64,000 nucleotides of DNA from Seison nebaliae. Its lineage: Eukaryota > Rotifera > Pararotatoria > Seisonacea > Seisonidae. This document shows positions 1-11,999 of this stretch, piece after piece. The notes under the pieces were generated by a model, which was given only the letters and a program-made list of their open reading frames with translations, was not told the origin of the DNA and ran no database searches. Each line of letters begins with the position of its first letter. Positions within the stretch are counted from its first letter, which is position 1. The translations under genes were made by a program, and so were the position numbers. The DNA is taken from positions 1-64,000 of the forward strand of contig JALJEE010000685.1 in the NCBI GenBank assembly GCA_023231475.1, read 5' to 3'.

Positions 1-257
1 CGAAATAATTAAATTAGTGCACATATTTGGGCACAGACGCCCTTACAAATAACATATTCTTTCATGAAAAATAATGCCGCATTTTTTGGTGCTTTTTTTA
101 TTTTGATTGGTGAGTGACACGTGGATGATGTTCCCTTGTAAGACGAATATCTAAGATATCTAAATTTAAATATTATATAATGGTTTTATTAATATTAAAA
201 TTAAGTTAAGCTTGTGAAATAGGAATTTGTTATACTTTTCATGTTGTCAGTTTTCAC

Positions 258-1400
258 ATGGCTGAATTATTAAAAAATTTAGGAAAGAATAATGAGAATC
301 TATCGTCGCCGGATTCCAAGAAACGTAAGAAGGATGTTCAGGACAGGTTAACGACAAAAGCACGAGTGTATGAAATGTCAACGGAGTTGAATTGTTTGAA
401 TCTCAAAGTTGATGTAATCAACAACAATATGGTGGAGTTAAATCGGAAAACGACATCTTATTCAAAGAAATAAGAGATAACAATATTCCTATCTGCAAGT
501 GTAATTTGGTGCTGGAGGAAATCAAGTCTGTAATATCCGAAGTTGAGGTAAAAATGTCGAATCTTTGTGATATCGCTCCCAACACCATTAAAAATATTGG
601 TACGGATGATTCGTCAACATCGATTGATGAATGTCTGGATTCTTTTGTGTCGGCTGTCCAGAGAAGTATTATAAATAATATAAATAATACCAGTGTTCCT
701 ACCGCTCCTGTCAGATGACACTCCTACGAAGAATCAGGTTATGAATAAGAGCACAAATAGTAATAAAAGAAATAAGAAACCTCGTCCAACAGTTAAATGT
801 TCGGGTGTGGAAGACTCATTAATAGTGGCGGTTCGCAAGGTCCCAGAATTGGCCACGAGAAGAGTAATTCTATCGAGAATCGATAGAACGATTCCTCTGG
901 AAAATATTAATCAATTCCTTAAGAATCGTAACATTGAAACTCGCGGAATTTCCAGAATTTGCAAGAAGAAAGATGGAGAAACGATGGAGAGTCGATCTTC
1001 TAAAGTGATCGTTGCGATTGCAGCGTCAGATATGGAAAAAATATCAAAACCAGAGTTCTGGCCATCGGGAGTGGAATCTCGTTCGTTTTTTTTCGATGAA
1101 AGAACGAAAAAATTTTTAAACAACCAATGTGAACATCTGAAGTGTAACATGGTTGGTTATATATACTTATATATAGATCGATGTTAGTTGATGAAGATAC
1201 CAACGTGAACGGTACCATCTGACTACAGGACGGCGTTACGAATGTTCACTCTAAAGAGACGTATAACAATAATAATTTTATTGGTGTTAATATTATTTCT
1301 TTCAACTCTCATGGACCTCAAGGTTTTCTTCCTGATCTATGTGAGTTGCTCCCCTTCCTCCTCCTCCCTAATCTTTCCAATGCCCGAAAATATAGATATA
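258..1400 (+). mobile_element. Decayed LINE retrotransposon: ORF1 plus start of ORF2 endonuclease
   Basis: Three overlapping frames together read as one ORF1 protein: a Lys-rich N-terminus (from 258), an acidic middle (506-718) and an RRM-like C-terminal part (about 740-1140). The last ends with the SRSSKVIV...PEFWPSGV pattern typical of non-LTR ORF1 proteins of the Jockey/CR1 type, where the substrate-binding fold ends in a FWPxGV(x)VR-like motif. About 130 bp further, a shifted frame near 1276 reads VNIISFNSHGPQGFLPDLCE, which is how an ORF2 apurinic-type endonuclease (EEP fold) begins. No reverse transcriptase follows, and the frames are broken at least twice, so this is a dead fragment. 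It could have served in RNA binding and nicking when intact. The family assignment rests on pattern recall, not on a search. Confidence 0.72.
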
Positions 1401-1559
1401 TATAATCCCCCCTTTTTTAAAAAAATGCAAAATTTTTCTGATAGCGCTACTTTACATATCATTATGTCAAGGGTATATTTTCTACCAAGTTCCCGAGGGA
1501 ACGATATTTTAGTCCAAGAAAAGAGTTATTGTTTTTATAAATGAAAGACGTATAAGTCA

Positions 1560-2260
1560 GGAAGCTCGGCATGGACTTGCAGTCGACGGAAAACAGAAAA
1601 TTGCAAACTCACGGTTTGTCTTTCGGAAGAAAACAAGGTAATAGCCGTGAATCACCAACACTCGCATGGGCCTGATGAGTTAGAAGTGAAAAAATTAAAA
1701 GTGATGGACTCCATCATCAATCATCGCACGAACCTTAGGAAACGAAAACGAGGAGCCACAAAATAAGTTTGTAAGAATTTCGTCGGTTAAAAGAAATATT
1801 AGGCAAAAACAATGCAGTGCCACGTACAGTTTTGAGGACGGTATTAAATTCGATGAAGAAGACTTCATTTTATATATAAACAAAAACATCGTAGGAAGAA
1901 TGCCTTTCCAAATCCATCTTTTCGCCGATGGAACTTTCGATCGAACGCCGCAGAATTTCTTCCAAATATATTCCATTGCATTATTGGTTAATTGCAAATA
2001 TATTGTGTTGGAGAAGAGCGAAAATTAACATACTATCCCCTTCATTTTTATGAAGGGGAAGAGCGAAGAGCGCTACTTCAAAGCATTCAGCAAATTGAAG
2101 AATTTGTTGAATATAGATCCAGAAAGCGTCACCATGGATTTTGAATTGACTGCAATTAACGGGTAGAAAAGGATCTTCAATAATTGTGTTATGCACGGTT
2201 GTTTTTTCAACCTGGAACAGGCAATAAACCGGCATATCGCAACTACCGGGAAAAAAACAT
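1560..2260 (+). mobile_element. Decayed FLYWCH/MULE-type transposase
   Basis: Frame pieces between about 1580 and 1765 carry a FLYWCH-like zinc finger: W-T-C, a second Cys shortly after, then HQHSHGPDE with the paired His and the usual acidic-basic tail. A gap later (about 1915-2028) comes FADGTFDRTPQNFFQIYSI, the opening motif of MULE transposase domains. After another frame change (about 2052-2235) there is the MULE middle part, including MDFELTAIN and the GCFFNLEQAI segment with the conserved Gly-Cys-Phe-Phe pattern. Stops and frame changes separate the pieces, so it is inactive. The DDE catalytic acids would be the D of ADGTF and the D of MDFE. It lies directly next to the LINE fragment, suggesting a nested or dumping-ground region. 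Confidence 0.72.
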
Positions 2261-4620
2261 TATACGCGGAAGATAAAACCTTCCAAGTCAAGAGCCTTGG
2301 CTAGTTGACTCGAAACCATCTTGGCTTCTCCCCCCGATTCTGATAATCGCTCTGGTCCACCTTCCGGTGTTTTATGTACTTTGATTTCTAAAGATCTCCA
2401 CTCCTCTTCATTTACCCAACTATCAATAGAATTATTGACATGTAGAAAATTATCAAAAATAAAAGGCGATTGAATTCTTTCCGGTCCGAATACATGTAAG
2501 AATACCACTTTTAAAGAATGCTCAATAACTACGCAATTTTTTTGGAATTTTTTTTAATGTAGCTGATTATGCTGTACATTGTAGAGCTGCACAGTCTAGC
2601 ACATTGAAAAAGCCATGTTATGACAGAAGTTATGATCTATTTTATAAAGTTTCTATTTATAACTCCTAAAGTGTCCGATTACTTTAAATTTTTACCGTAA
2701 TAACAAGGCTAGTTTTGAAAAATTATACCATAAAGCAAATCAATTAGGTTCATATCTTTTTTAATCATCTCCAAAGGTGCTATATATTCTGAGTGTCGTT
2801 TTATTAAACAACAAAAATATATGAACCAAATTAATTTACTTTATGGTATTATCTTGATCAACAGTGATCTGCGTATGTCGTTGCACCCCTAGGAGTGCAA
2901 AAATCGTATCTTAAATCGTATGTATTAAAAGGGATCGTACTAACATATCGTAAGTAATATTTTTAACAAGAAAAATTACCACCTTGTTATACTATTCACT
3001 ACAGTATTAAAAATGGTCTCCGAATTGTCGAGTCTCCGAATTGTCTGTCCCCCAATATCGAGCAAATTCTAATTTACTCACTACTCTTCCTTCCGAAATT
3101 CATCTATTTGACAGTCAATCAGTCTAGTATGATTTTTGACCATCTGTGTCAAACATTTACCAAGGACATAACAAATTATAGAGCATGAGCATAGAAGAAA
3201 AAAAATGAAGTGAAAAAAGAAAATATAAAAGAAACTGGGAAGAACTATCGAAAGGAAGAAACAATAGATTACCTGGATCAAATAGGATCAGTTTTAGCAT
3301 TAGATAATTTAGAAAAACATAAAGAATTAAAACATATTCATAACATTTGTCCCCCAAAATAATTTCGGTATATTATATTATTTCATTTTACTTTATAGTT
3401 TTTTCCTTTATCTAATATTGAATAACATTTTTCTTTAAATTCAATACTTCACTTTTTTTTAAATAACTTTTTTATAATGAAATTTAAAAATTGTTTTGAG
3501 GAGTAACATCGATATAAAATATCACGTGAAAAATGATTTAGTTAGAAATGACGCTCTTGAGAAATAACTGGGCTCCGATTTATCATTTGTAACTTGGGTG
3601 TTACTGCGATAGTAATAAAGGTAATAATATGCCGTCTCTTTATTTGACCCCACCTGCAGAAAATCAGCTGCATTGTCGTCTCTCAGTGGATGATGTTCAT
3701 GTCTATAAAATATATTATGAAGAAATTAATAACTTTTTCAACCTTGATCTCGATCTTTTTCTTTGCTTCTTGGCGCAACAAAATATAAAACAGACAAAAC
3801 ATAATATACCTGTTAGAAAACTTATACCAATTACCCAATAGTATACGCTTGTTTCAATTTTTTTTGCAGCGGGAATTTTCGAAATTATTTCTAAAAGAAT
3901 CATTAATCCACTGTGATTTAATATTATTAAACTTTGTTTAAAATCTATCAGTTCTATTGAAGTACCAATCTTCGCAAAAATTTTTGGGTCGGGAAGATTA
4001 AGCGACCATTCTAATAATGAATTATCTACCTAAGTTTGTTTAATTGCTTATGAAAAAAATTAATGCAACTTCTGCACTTGCTATTAATTCTGTCTCGCAA
4101 AATATATCTAAATCATTTGCCGTACCGTTAATGATTCGGGTTGAATTTATGTTCCACTTTATATTTTTTTTGTCTGTATAGTCCTTAATGAAAACGTGAG
4201 TTAGATAATTAAACAGAAGAACTGACTTTTAATGTCATTTTTGAACGACAGATTTTACGTTTTTCCTCTAACGTTGTCGAAGAATCTCTCATAGTATTTC
4301 TTTCACTTTCAGTAGATTTTGAAATTTTCGCAGTAAATTTAAGTTTCTTTGTAATTGTATTTGATTTGGATTCGGTCTTATATTTTGTACCATTTTCACT
4401 ATTTTTTTGAAAATTTTTCACAGAAGACATTTGCTGGGTTGTTGTCAAGAGCTACTGAGAAAGCATTATGCACAAAACTCCCGTCTATTCACAAATTAAA
4501 CTCATTTATATTTATATACACATATATTTAACAGAATAAAAATGTTTTTGATAGACGAAATATTATTTATCTTATTAAATTAAGGATTGTGGTTATTATT
4601 GTCCTTTACTCTGACATTTA
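2261..4620. other. Non-coding AT-rich stretch
   Basis: Apart from the inverted repeat at 2725-2849 and a short tandem of CTCCGAATTGTC near 3018-3047, no frame here shows protein-like composition or splice-linked exons. It is probably intergenic sequence with old transposon debris. Confidence 0.5.
2725..2849. repeat. Imperfect 37-bp inverted repeat (hairpin or MITE-like)
   Basis: The left arm 2725-2762 (starts ATACCATAAAGCAAAT) is matched in reverse complement by 2813-2849 (ends TTTACTTTATGGTAT), with about five mismatches over 37 bp and a 50-bp loop. No coding potential. It may be a solo MITE or the fold of a non-coding transcript. Confidence 0.7.
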
Positions 4621-5600
4621 GTTTTTTCTAATAAAAACGAAAGGAAAAAAAGGAGAAAAGAAGGAACAAGATTGGATGGAGCTGCAGAAAAATCAATTCA
4701 TCTATCGGAAAAAATATATAAAGAAAGATCAAAAAACATCTGTAAATTTCGATACAGGGACAAGTCGAACGCCACTCTCGATAAGAATCCTCAAGGCGCT
4801 AGACTGATTTTTTCCTATCAGGGTCTTGGTAGACTTCAAGGTAGGCACCTGTTCGTCAGGTAACCGAGACACTGATTAAAATGAGAAAATGAACTCACGA
4901 AATTCTCAAGAATTGTCGAAAGAGATGAGTGGTTTATCGAATAAGAAATGGAGGAATGTCGGTGACAGCGAAAGTAGGATTACGATTGATACTGCGGAAA
5001 CAGCCAATAAGTCGACGGACTATGTTGTTATAAGTTCGGTCCATTATGAGGAATGAGCTGTACGAGACAAGTGAAGAGAAAACGTGAATTCGAATTAACA
5101 AAGAAAAATACTTCGATCGTGTTGCGAATGAAAATGATTTTCGTACGAATTTTTTCCGATGTGATCGAGTGAGGCGGATGCAGCCATTTGGGAATCTAGG
5201 AGACCTCCTATGAGAACTAAAAAGAGAGATTTTTTCACGACGGAGAGAGTTGTGGAAAGTCCAACAACGTCGGATTAATCTTGATTGAAACTTCCCCTAA
5301 GGGAGTCTGTGCTCTTTCGCGAATTCGCATTCCAGAAAGTCGACGGGTTCGTGGACGTTAGAAGACGTTTCGCAGATTTATTCCAGCGGAGACGTCCGAC
5401 GCCATGTCGGAAAGAACGCGGATTAATGCGGCGCATATTTCTGGCGATGATGAGGTATGGGAAAGACTGGAGAGTTTTGCGTACTCTGTTCAGAGAGTGG
5501 TAGGATGGTGTGAAAAAGTGGAAGAGATCGTCAGTGTGATTGTTCGGTGTGAGTAGCTGATGAATGAGTGAGGGGTTACATTACTTGCGACGAGTCCAAC
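4620..5600 (+). other. GC-richer patch with short open frames, unassigned
   Basis: Base composition rises clearly above the surroundings and CpG is common (for example 5320-5480). Open frames include 4888-5058 (begins MNSRNSQELSKEMSGL) and about 5347-5559 (KTFRRFIPAETSDAMSERTR and onward), each with normal-looking amino-acid composition but no recognised domain. The context downstream of LINE and MULE debris suggests an old transposon gag-like or 5' region, but an exon of an unrecognised gene cannot be excluded. Confidence 0.35.
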
Positions 5601-6329
5601 CAGTTGTGGTCACGATCGAAATAAAACTTGAAGCGTTGTGTCTGAGATTCTTGGATTATGTCGTTAATTTTGCAATAGTTTTCACCAACATTTATTCCAA
5701 ATAAATTTCAACCAACTTTGTGGATTGAAGAACATCAATTGCTTTATGTACAAAAGAATTTTTGTTTCGATAAGAGATAAAACACAAACATTCATATTCA
5801 AATGGGTAAACATGCTATTATTAATTAAAAAACTAACAATATTAGTATTGTATAGTACCATATTCGTCCTTCTCTCAAAAGGTAATGTTGTTATCAGAGT
5901 TCTTACAAATTGCCTAAGTAAGAATATTTGTTTTATTATTAGAAATCTTTTATCTTATCATTTTTGTTATGAAAGTTTTGGAATTCTTGAAATATAGAAA
6001 TATTTGAACAAATACATTTTAACAAGACACTCGTGTAATATTCGTAACCTAATTCGTTTATGTTCTTATTCGGTATTTATATCTGTATCTTACCATTTTC
6101 CGCATTTATTAAATCACTTCTTAATCTTAAATTCAATATATATAACAGACTTCAAATTCTCTCACTCAAACTTAACTACTGTTAGTTTATATTTTGTATC
6201 TTTTCCTATAATACTAATATCCTTTAACTTTCTTTTTATACAGTAATAACAATTCGTAATATTTGTAATTTCTAACACTACTTAAGCAGTATAAGATTAT
6301 TATTCTCATTTGCTTGTCATTCACGACAA
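5601..6329. other. Intergenic, nothing recognised
   Basis: Very AT-rich. The open frames on the plus strand are hydrophobic, low-complexity products of base composition. It holds the 3' flank of the minus-strand CUB gene. Confidence 0.4.
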
Positions 6330-6391
6330 CTACGTAATAGCTAACCTGCTATTTTTTTTATTTACAGAAGTTGTGCTTGTCGTCGTCGCTC

Positions 6392-6422
<31 letters not shown>

Positions 6423-6450
6423 AGTGGTCGAGGTTGTTGTTGTTGTTGTT

Positions 6451-6521
<71 letters not shown>

Positions 6522-8265
6522 AACTGTTGTTGATGTTGGAACTGTTGTTGATGTTGTTGTTGTTGGTGGTGTGGTAGTAGTAGTAGTTTTTGTTGTTGTT
6601 GCTGGCGTTGTAGTAGTTGTTGCTGTTGTTGTTGGTGGTGGTGTGCCCGTTATCTGTAGTTTAGTTTCCATTCTTTTAGAGTTGTTTTCTGTTTCAGGTG
6701 TAAATTTTCCGTTATTACATCCTAAGACCAATTGGCTAGTCATATACTTACTATTTCTTATTAATAACTTCACATCGTTCAACTGCTCTTCTTCTGATGA
6801 ATGTAAGGAATCAATAACTAACAAATATGGTTGATATTGATTTTCTTTCAATTTAAATTTTATATCGATCATCGTTTTATCTTCATCAATTTCCATTTTT
6901 ATACGGTTGAGTAGCATATTCTCCTTATAATAATCGTGACGTTCCAAAATAATATTAATTCCGTCAATTTTATTGTTATATAACATAAATCGTTTTCGAT
7001 TAATTTTCACCGGTATTCTTCCACGAGACTTATAATAAAAATAGTCTAACAGAGACGTATTCAAGTCTTCTCCAACTACCGGTACAATGATTAGTTGAAA
7101 AACTGATTTCTGATAACAAAGACCTTTAATGAAATCGGTAAAAGTTCTTAAATCCAAAAACATGGTTGAATATTTCCTATAAGTATTGACTGGATTTATT
7201 AAGGTATCAACCAATTTAATTGGTAAGGTTGTCTCCTTGATAAAATCATTACAATCATTCATAGGATATTTATTCACATGTAAAGATAAATTTGGTTTCC
7301 GTATATTTTCACAAATTTCGATCTTCTTACAATATTTTGTTGGTTTGATTACTTTGTGGTCGTAAAGTTTCCTTCGGCCATAAATTTTTCTCCGAAGTTC
7401 TTTTAACTCTTTTTTATATATTCCTTTATAGTAGAGATGGAATCCATTACCTTTATAGAAATTTTTTTGTTGTTCATCCAAATCCATCGATGAGTCGTAA
7501 GTGAATGTTTGTTTTATAATTTCCTTATCGAATCTTTTATCGACTGTTAATTTGATTTTCACAATCGAATATATTTTCTTGGTTTGTATAAGATATGGAA
7601 GATCCGAAACTTCTCGATTACCACAAGTAGCAGAATAAATAGAAGAACTGTAAAAAATCTCTTTTTTCACTTCATCCTCTATTTTGTCTAATTTGAGATT
7701 TCTTATTATTTTTCTCCGATTTTCTATCGGTCCTGTTAAGTAATATTCCACAACAGTAAAATGATCATCTAAACATGTCATTGGATATTCTGCTGGAAAA
7801 GATATCTGACGATATCCACAAATAAAAACTAAATTTTCATTTTTTTGAAAATAAAATGAAATTGAACTTTTGCATAATCCAAAATTATTAAAATTGCTCC
7901 AGTTCGTGTGTTCACATTCGGTCTCAACCACCAAGTATATGTATATTTTTCATCTTTTATTGGATAATTGTCTGGCCATAACGGCGATGAAATTTCATCA
8001 AACGTGCTCAATATTTTAGGGAAACAATTAGTTTTTCGTTCATCTATTTCTGTTTAAAATTCCCAAATTGGAAGAAAAGTTCATAAAATAATATACTTTT
8101 TTCATTCAAATTGCTCCAAAGTTTGTTGAAAATTGTGGAATTGTATCGTTCCAAACAAATATCATTGATAGAACACCATTCTAATTCCATATCCCGTCCA
8201 CTTTTCCATCCTTCTATCTCCGGAGTTGGTACCATTGGGCAATAACTATCAAATTCTATTAGCAT
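6330..8265 (-). CDS. Secreted CUB-domain-like protein with poly-Thr (mucin-like) tail; one frameshift
   Basis: Two exons are visible: 8265-8097 and 8049-6330, joined over a 47-bp intron (GTATAT...AACAG). The N-terminal signal peptide is not seen; an acceptor-like CTAATAG just before the GAATTT at about 8256 hints at another upstream exon. Residues after the junction read as a CUB-like fold (ISSPLWPDNYPI, then hydrophobic strands, then ICGYRQISF). About 400 residues without a recognised domain follow, rich in Lys, Tyr and Ile, and the last 90 residues are almost pure Thr encoded by ACN repeats (6370-6650), a likely O-glycosylation stalk. The reading frame changes inside the CUB part at a run of seven A on the coding strand (plus 7840-7846); one more A would restore it. 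It may therefore be a pseudogene, an assembly error or a polymorphic allele. Confidence 0.6.
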
Positions 8266-8737
8266 GAGAAACAGTTGATCAAACTAGAAAACTAGAAAAA
8301 AATAAGAAAATTTTTTAAACTATTTAATTTGATACTGAAATTTTTAGGTCGATTAATTTTGAATCTATAAAATTTTTTTGTTGCCAATAATTGATTGGGT
8401 TGACATAAATCTAGTGAACCAACTTAAAAGAATTAAAAGACAATTAAAACTAAAATACTAAACCTCCATTTACATTGACACCGGTTATTTCATGACAAAT
8501 AATTCCATCAATATTAATAGACCATTCCTTTAAGAAGGAAAGTTTAAATTACAAATATAAAATATATTCTTTCTAAAAAAAAACCATCGAATTGGACGAC
8601 TCGATATTGATAATTTTAATATTCTTCTCCACTCTTATCTCTCCATTTGTCTCTCTCATATTTCTCAAGTAAATGTTCCTCACTTCGTGTTTCTTATTAT
8701 CTTTAAATTCATTCTATATAAGACGTTGGACTAAAAA

Positions 8738-9514
8738 TTAACTTGAAATTTCATAATGTTTTCGCGAATTGAGAACTCCTAAAATTTTTTGATCAAACTG
8801 TTCAAAAATTTTCATTAAAATTCTAATATCATCTTCACCAATATTCAAATCGTCACAATTGATCATAATCTCATTATTAATATTATCCATTCGACTAATA
8901 AATAAATTTTTAATGAAATCAAATTCTGGTTAACTTTTTTAAGTGAAAAATCAAATGGATATGTTGGAAATTAAGAAAATTCTCCAACGAATTACCATAT
9001 ACGGGAATATTTACAGGTTCGATATTGAGGAAAATCGAATAATATTTGTACAAAAACTTTTTATATAATCGTTCTAGTGCAAATGTTAATAGACGTTTTG
9101 TTTTACCTATTCACAAAAAAGAAAGTTTATTTTTAAACTCAATCCACAAATTTTCGACATAATAGTATTTCCCGTTATTAAAATGTTATTTATTTTTCTC
9201 TCATTTTATAAATGGATAAACCTGTCAATCGATAATCTAATTCATATTTCAGTGGTATGTACACAACAGGATCATAATCCAAATCATGTATTTTGTTCTT
9301 CCATTTGTACCAGTTGATATTGTCTTTAAGATACCGATCTACTAACATTGATATTCGGTCGAATGATATTCTTTTTAAATCATTTTAAATTACGATATTG
9401 TTCAAATATGAAAAAGTTCGAAAGAAACTTTTTATTAGAAGACCATCGATCAAATGACCATTGTGAATAACAATAACATAATTCCAATAATAGAAAGGAA
9501 TATATCAACTTCAT
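8738..9514 (-). pseudogene. Frameshifted secreted-protein gene, family unknown
   Basis: From an ATG at 9514 the frame starts MKLIYSFLLLELCYCYSQ, a convincing signal peptide, and runs for 44 codons. Further coding-like blocks follow in other frames: DLKRISFDRISMLVDRYLK (about 9385), NNGKYYYVENLWIEFKNK (about 9175), TKRLLTFALERLYKKFLYKY (about 9100), and a last block of about 60 residues ending at 8738 (EDDIRILMKIFEQFDQKILG). Changes of frame fall at short A or T runs, one may be an intron with the acceptor TTTGTGAATAG. Composition (Lys, Tyr, Ile, Asn, secreted) resembles the neighbouring CUB-gene product, though no alignable similarity was seen. It was probably a secreted protein now decayed. 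Confidence 0.5.
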
Positions 9515-9982
9515 GATGCGTTTAAACAATTTAAGAGATCATTCAATTGCTCTTAACATTATTTGATGGGGAATTTTATATACTCAAACGATGTGCAACC
9601 GGCCGGGTATAATTGGTCACTAATACATTTGAACAGTTGAATGGTGAACGCTTGTCATAAATTTCATATGACGATAAATCAGGGAACTCCATTAACAACT
9701 ATTACGAACAAATAAACGACCGTGGAAAATTAATTAGAATTTGACAAGGAAAAATTTCGATTAAGTTATATCTCGTTAAACTAACAATGACAGAGAAGTG
9801 GGTAACCGTTAAAAAGTGTTTCGTTTCCTTTATTTGTTCAATGACACAATAATAATATGTTAATAAGGTTAGAGAATAAAAAAATAAGTTTACCATTGAA
9901 TAACTTGTGAAAAATAATAGAATTTCTTTTTATACTTTTTCCAAATTGAGGAATGAAATTTTTATCTTACTTCTCATTATGA
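9515..9982. other. Intergenic spacer, nothing recognised
   Basis: AT-rich sequence between the pseudogene start and the end of the 9983 gene. It holds the promoter of the decayed gene, if it had one, but no motif stands out. Confidence 0.4.
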
Positions 9983-11354
9983 CTATAATGATGATGATCG
10001 CCTGATAATTACTTGATCGTTTGTTACATCATTCTCACCTGGTATCATGTAGACGAACATTGGAAAATATATTTTTTTTTCAATATCTAATTTACCTTCA
10101 ATCATTTGTCGTTCGAGACGTTCGCGTAATAACCTGTATGTTTGTGAGTAATTGTCTAATAATGGATGATCGAATAGTGGAGTATATTGATAACGACTCA
10201 TACATGTGATTGCTGCATTTACGTTGAACGTTTTCTGCATATCGATACATGTAATCAAATCCTCCGTATCGATTAGAACATTCGGATTTAACTGCTTTTC
10301 TTTCATATGATACAAAGTAAGAATTCTCGGATTTCTATTGATATCTGGCAACTGTTTCAACATCTCATTAATTTCACTCACACGACTATTCTTCTTGCTT
10401 TTCTTCATACTTGGCATTGTAATGATTGACGATTTATTCTCCATATTATTCATTCCATGATCATTGGATTGATCATCTGATAAACCCATTTTACTAAAGA
10501 CACTCGCTTTATATTTGGTTTTAGCGAAAGTGCTTCTTTTTTGACGTTCAGCCGCTTCCTCCAATTTAGCCATATGTTTCTTTTGAATTTCTAATGCCCG
10601 TCGATTTAATCTTTGTTTAGGTGCCGACATACCAGGAGCTGCTTTTGCAAAAATTCTTACATCTTGTTCATTCTCTCCTGGTTTTCCTTCATAATCGTCA
10701 CGAAAATGAGTTAACCATTTTTTCGCTGTTTTAGCTGCAGCTAAAGTGGTCATCAATTTTTCACGTTGACTTCCCACGTTCGGAGTTGGAAGTAAAAGAT
10801 TAGCTGGTACATTTTGTTTATTTGAAATTATTAAAGAATTAGTGGTTTGGAATGGTTTTAATAAGTTGGGAGATCTTTCGAAATGAATTTTGTCTTGTTC
10901 AGCCAATTGACGAAATGTTTTTAACCAAGGACATTTCTGTTCACTCTTATTTTTAATGATTTGTTTCTGTTGGATAATTTGCCATTTACATCTGAGTGTC
11001 ATATTTTTAGTAATTATCGGTTTCTTTAAATCATCAATCGTCATCTTAAAAATGGTAGGGAGATAGTTTCCTATGTTCTTCTTTTTCACAAACAATACAT
11101 CATCACTTCGACATTGGGAAATTTGATCGATCTGCTTCTTATCCCAACCTCTCATAACACTGATATCTGTGCAGCTTCGACGTCTTTTATGTTTGAGTAT
11201 TTTGGAGGATATTCTTTCGATTGTTTTCAATGAAGATTCGACACGTCTTCTTCTTTGTTTTATTGATTGATCGAAAATTGCATCTTTTTCGGTTTCGATA
11301 CTTTGCTGCACGATCGGCGACTGATTTTGCGTGGAATCGATATTGTTTATATTT
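9983..11354 (-). CDS. Hypothetical basic protein, 3' exon(s)
   Basis: A long open frame reads 442 residues from the ATG at 11311 to a stop at 9983. The frame stays open upstream to 11354, where TTCTGTTGTAG looks like a splice acceptor, so the ATG may be internal and a 5' exon is missing. I do not recognise the protein. It is very basic at the start (IKQRRRRVESSLKTIERISS and KHKRRR), has no signal peptide or membrane segment, has a Lys/Ala/Glu-rich probable coiled coil in the middle (RRALEIQKKHMAKLEEAAER) and a more ordered C-terminal part with Tyr and Pro. The composition suggests an intracellular, perhaps nuclear or cytoskeletal, protein. Confidence 0.7.
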
Positions 11355-11999
11355 CTACAACAGAAAAAAGAATTGTGAAAGTTTAAATTAAAGAGACAAC
11401 AATTGGATTTAATTTTAGCAAAAAATAATATGTCCAGATTATTCAGGTGAGCATAACAGATAACAAATTTGATTTGTTAATTATTATCTTCTATTCATTT
11501 TTTTTGAGAATTAATTAAATAAAAAAATACAGTTAGAATTAGCATTCTATATTAAGATTAGATTAGTCTAAAATTAATTATTCCACTCTCTCCAAAATAA
11601 TAAGTGATAGCTAAAAAGAAAAGGTTGAGAAATACTTATCAAACAAATGAGAAGAAATACGAATAATATCAAAGAATGTTCATGAATGAAAAGTTTCGAT
11701 GAGTAAAGAAAACAATTTCATGCTTCCATCCAAAACAGCAGATACAGTTCATTATCATCAATAAAATTTTAGGAAACGAATCAATCTTATCAACAGGGGT
11801 GGATCATGCTACTCACGCGATATCTATGTTCGGATGTATGCATAGAAACAAATCTGTAGACGAATCCATCAAATAATTAAAAATAGAATTACTTGAAATG
11901 ATTTTAAATAAATTTCATTTTTTTTCCAGTTTACACAAATTTTTTTTAAAAAAATAAAACTATTTATGAGAAATTGAGATATGGTCTAAGGAAAACGAC
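11355..11999. other. Intergenic or intronic spacer
   Basis: No open frame of note. A possible short last exon of the K2P gene lies at its right edge: a GTTTAT donor near 12027 and a TTCCTTAG acceptor near 11962 could append about six codons before a stop near 11940. Otherwise nothing was recognised. Confidence 0.35.

Noticed and set aside
911-1218. Minus-strand frames over the LINE
   Set aside because: Antisense shadows of the ORF1 C-terminal domain.
5725-6246. Hydrophobic plus-strand frames
   Set aside because: Composition effect of AT-rich DNA; no start context, splice partners or family pattern.
6310-6834. Plus-strand open frame of almost pure Val
   Set aside because: It is the antisense of the poly-Thr ACN repeats of the CUB gene.
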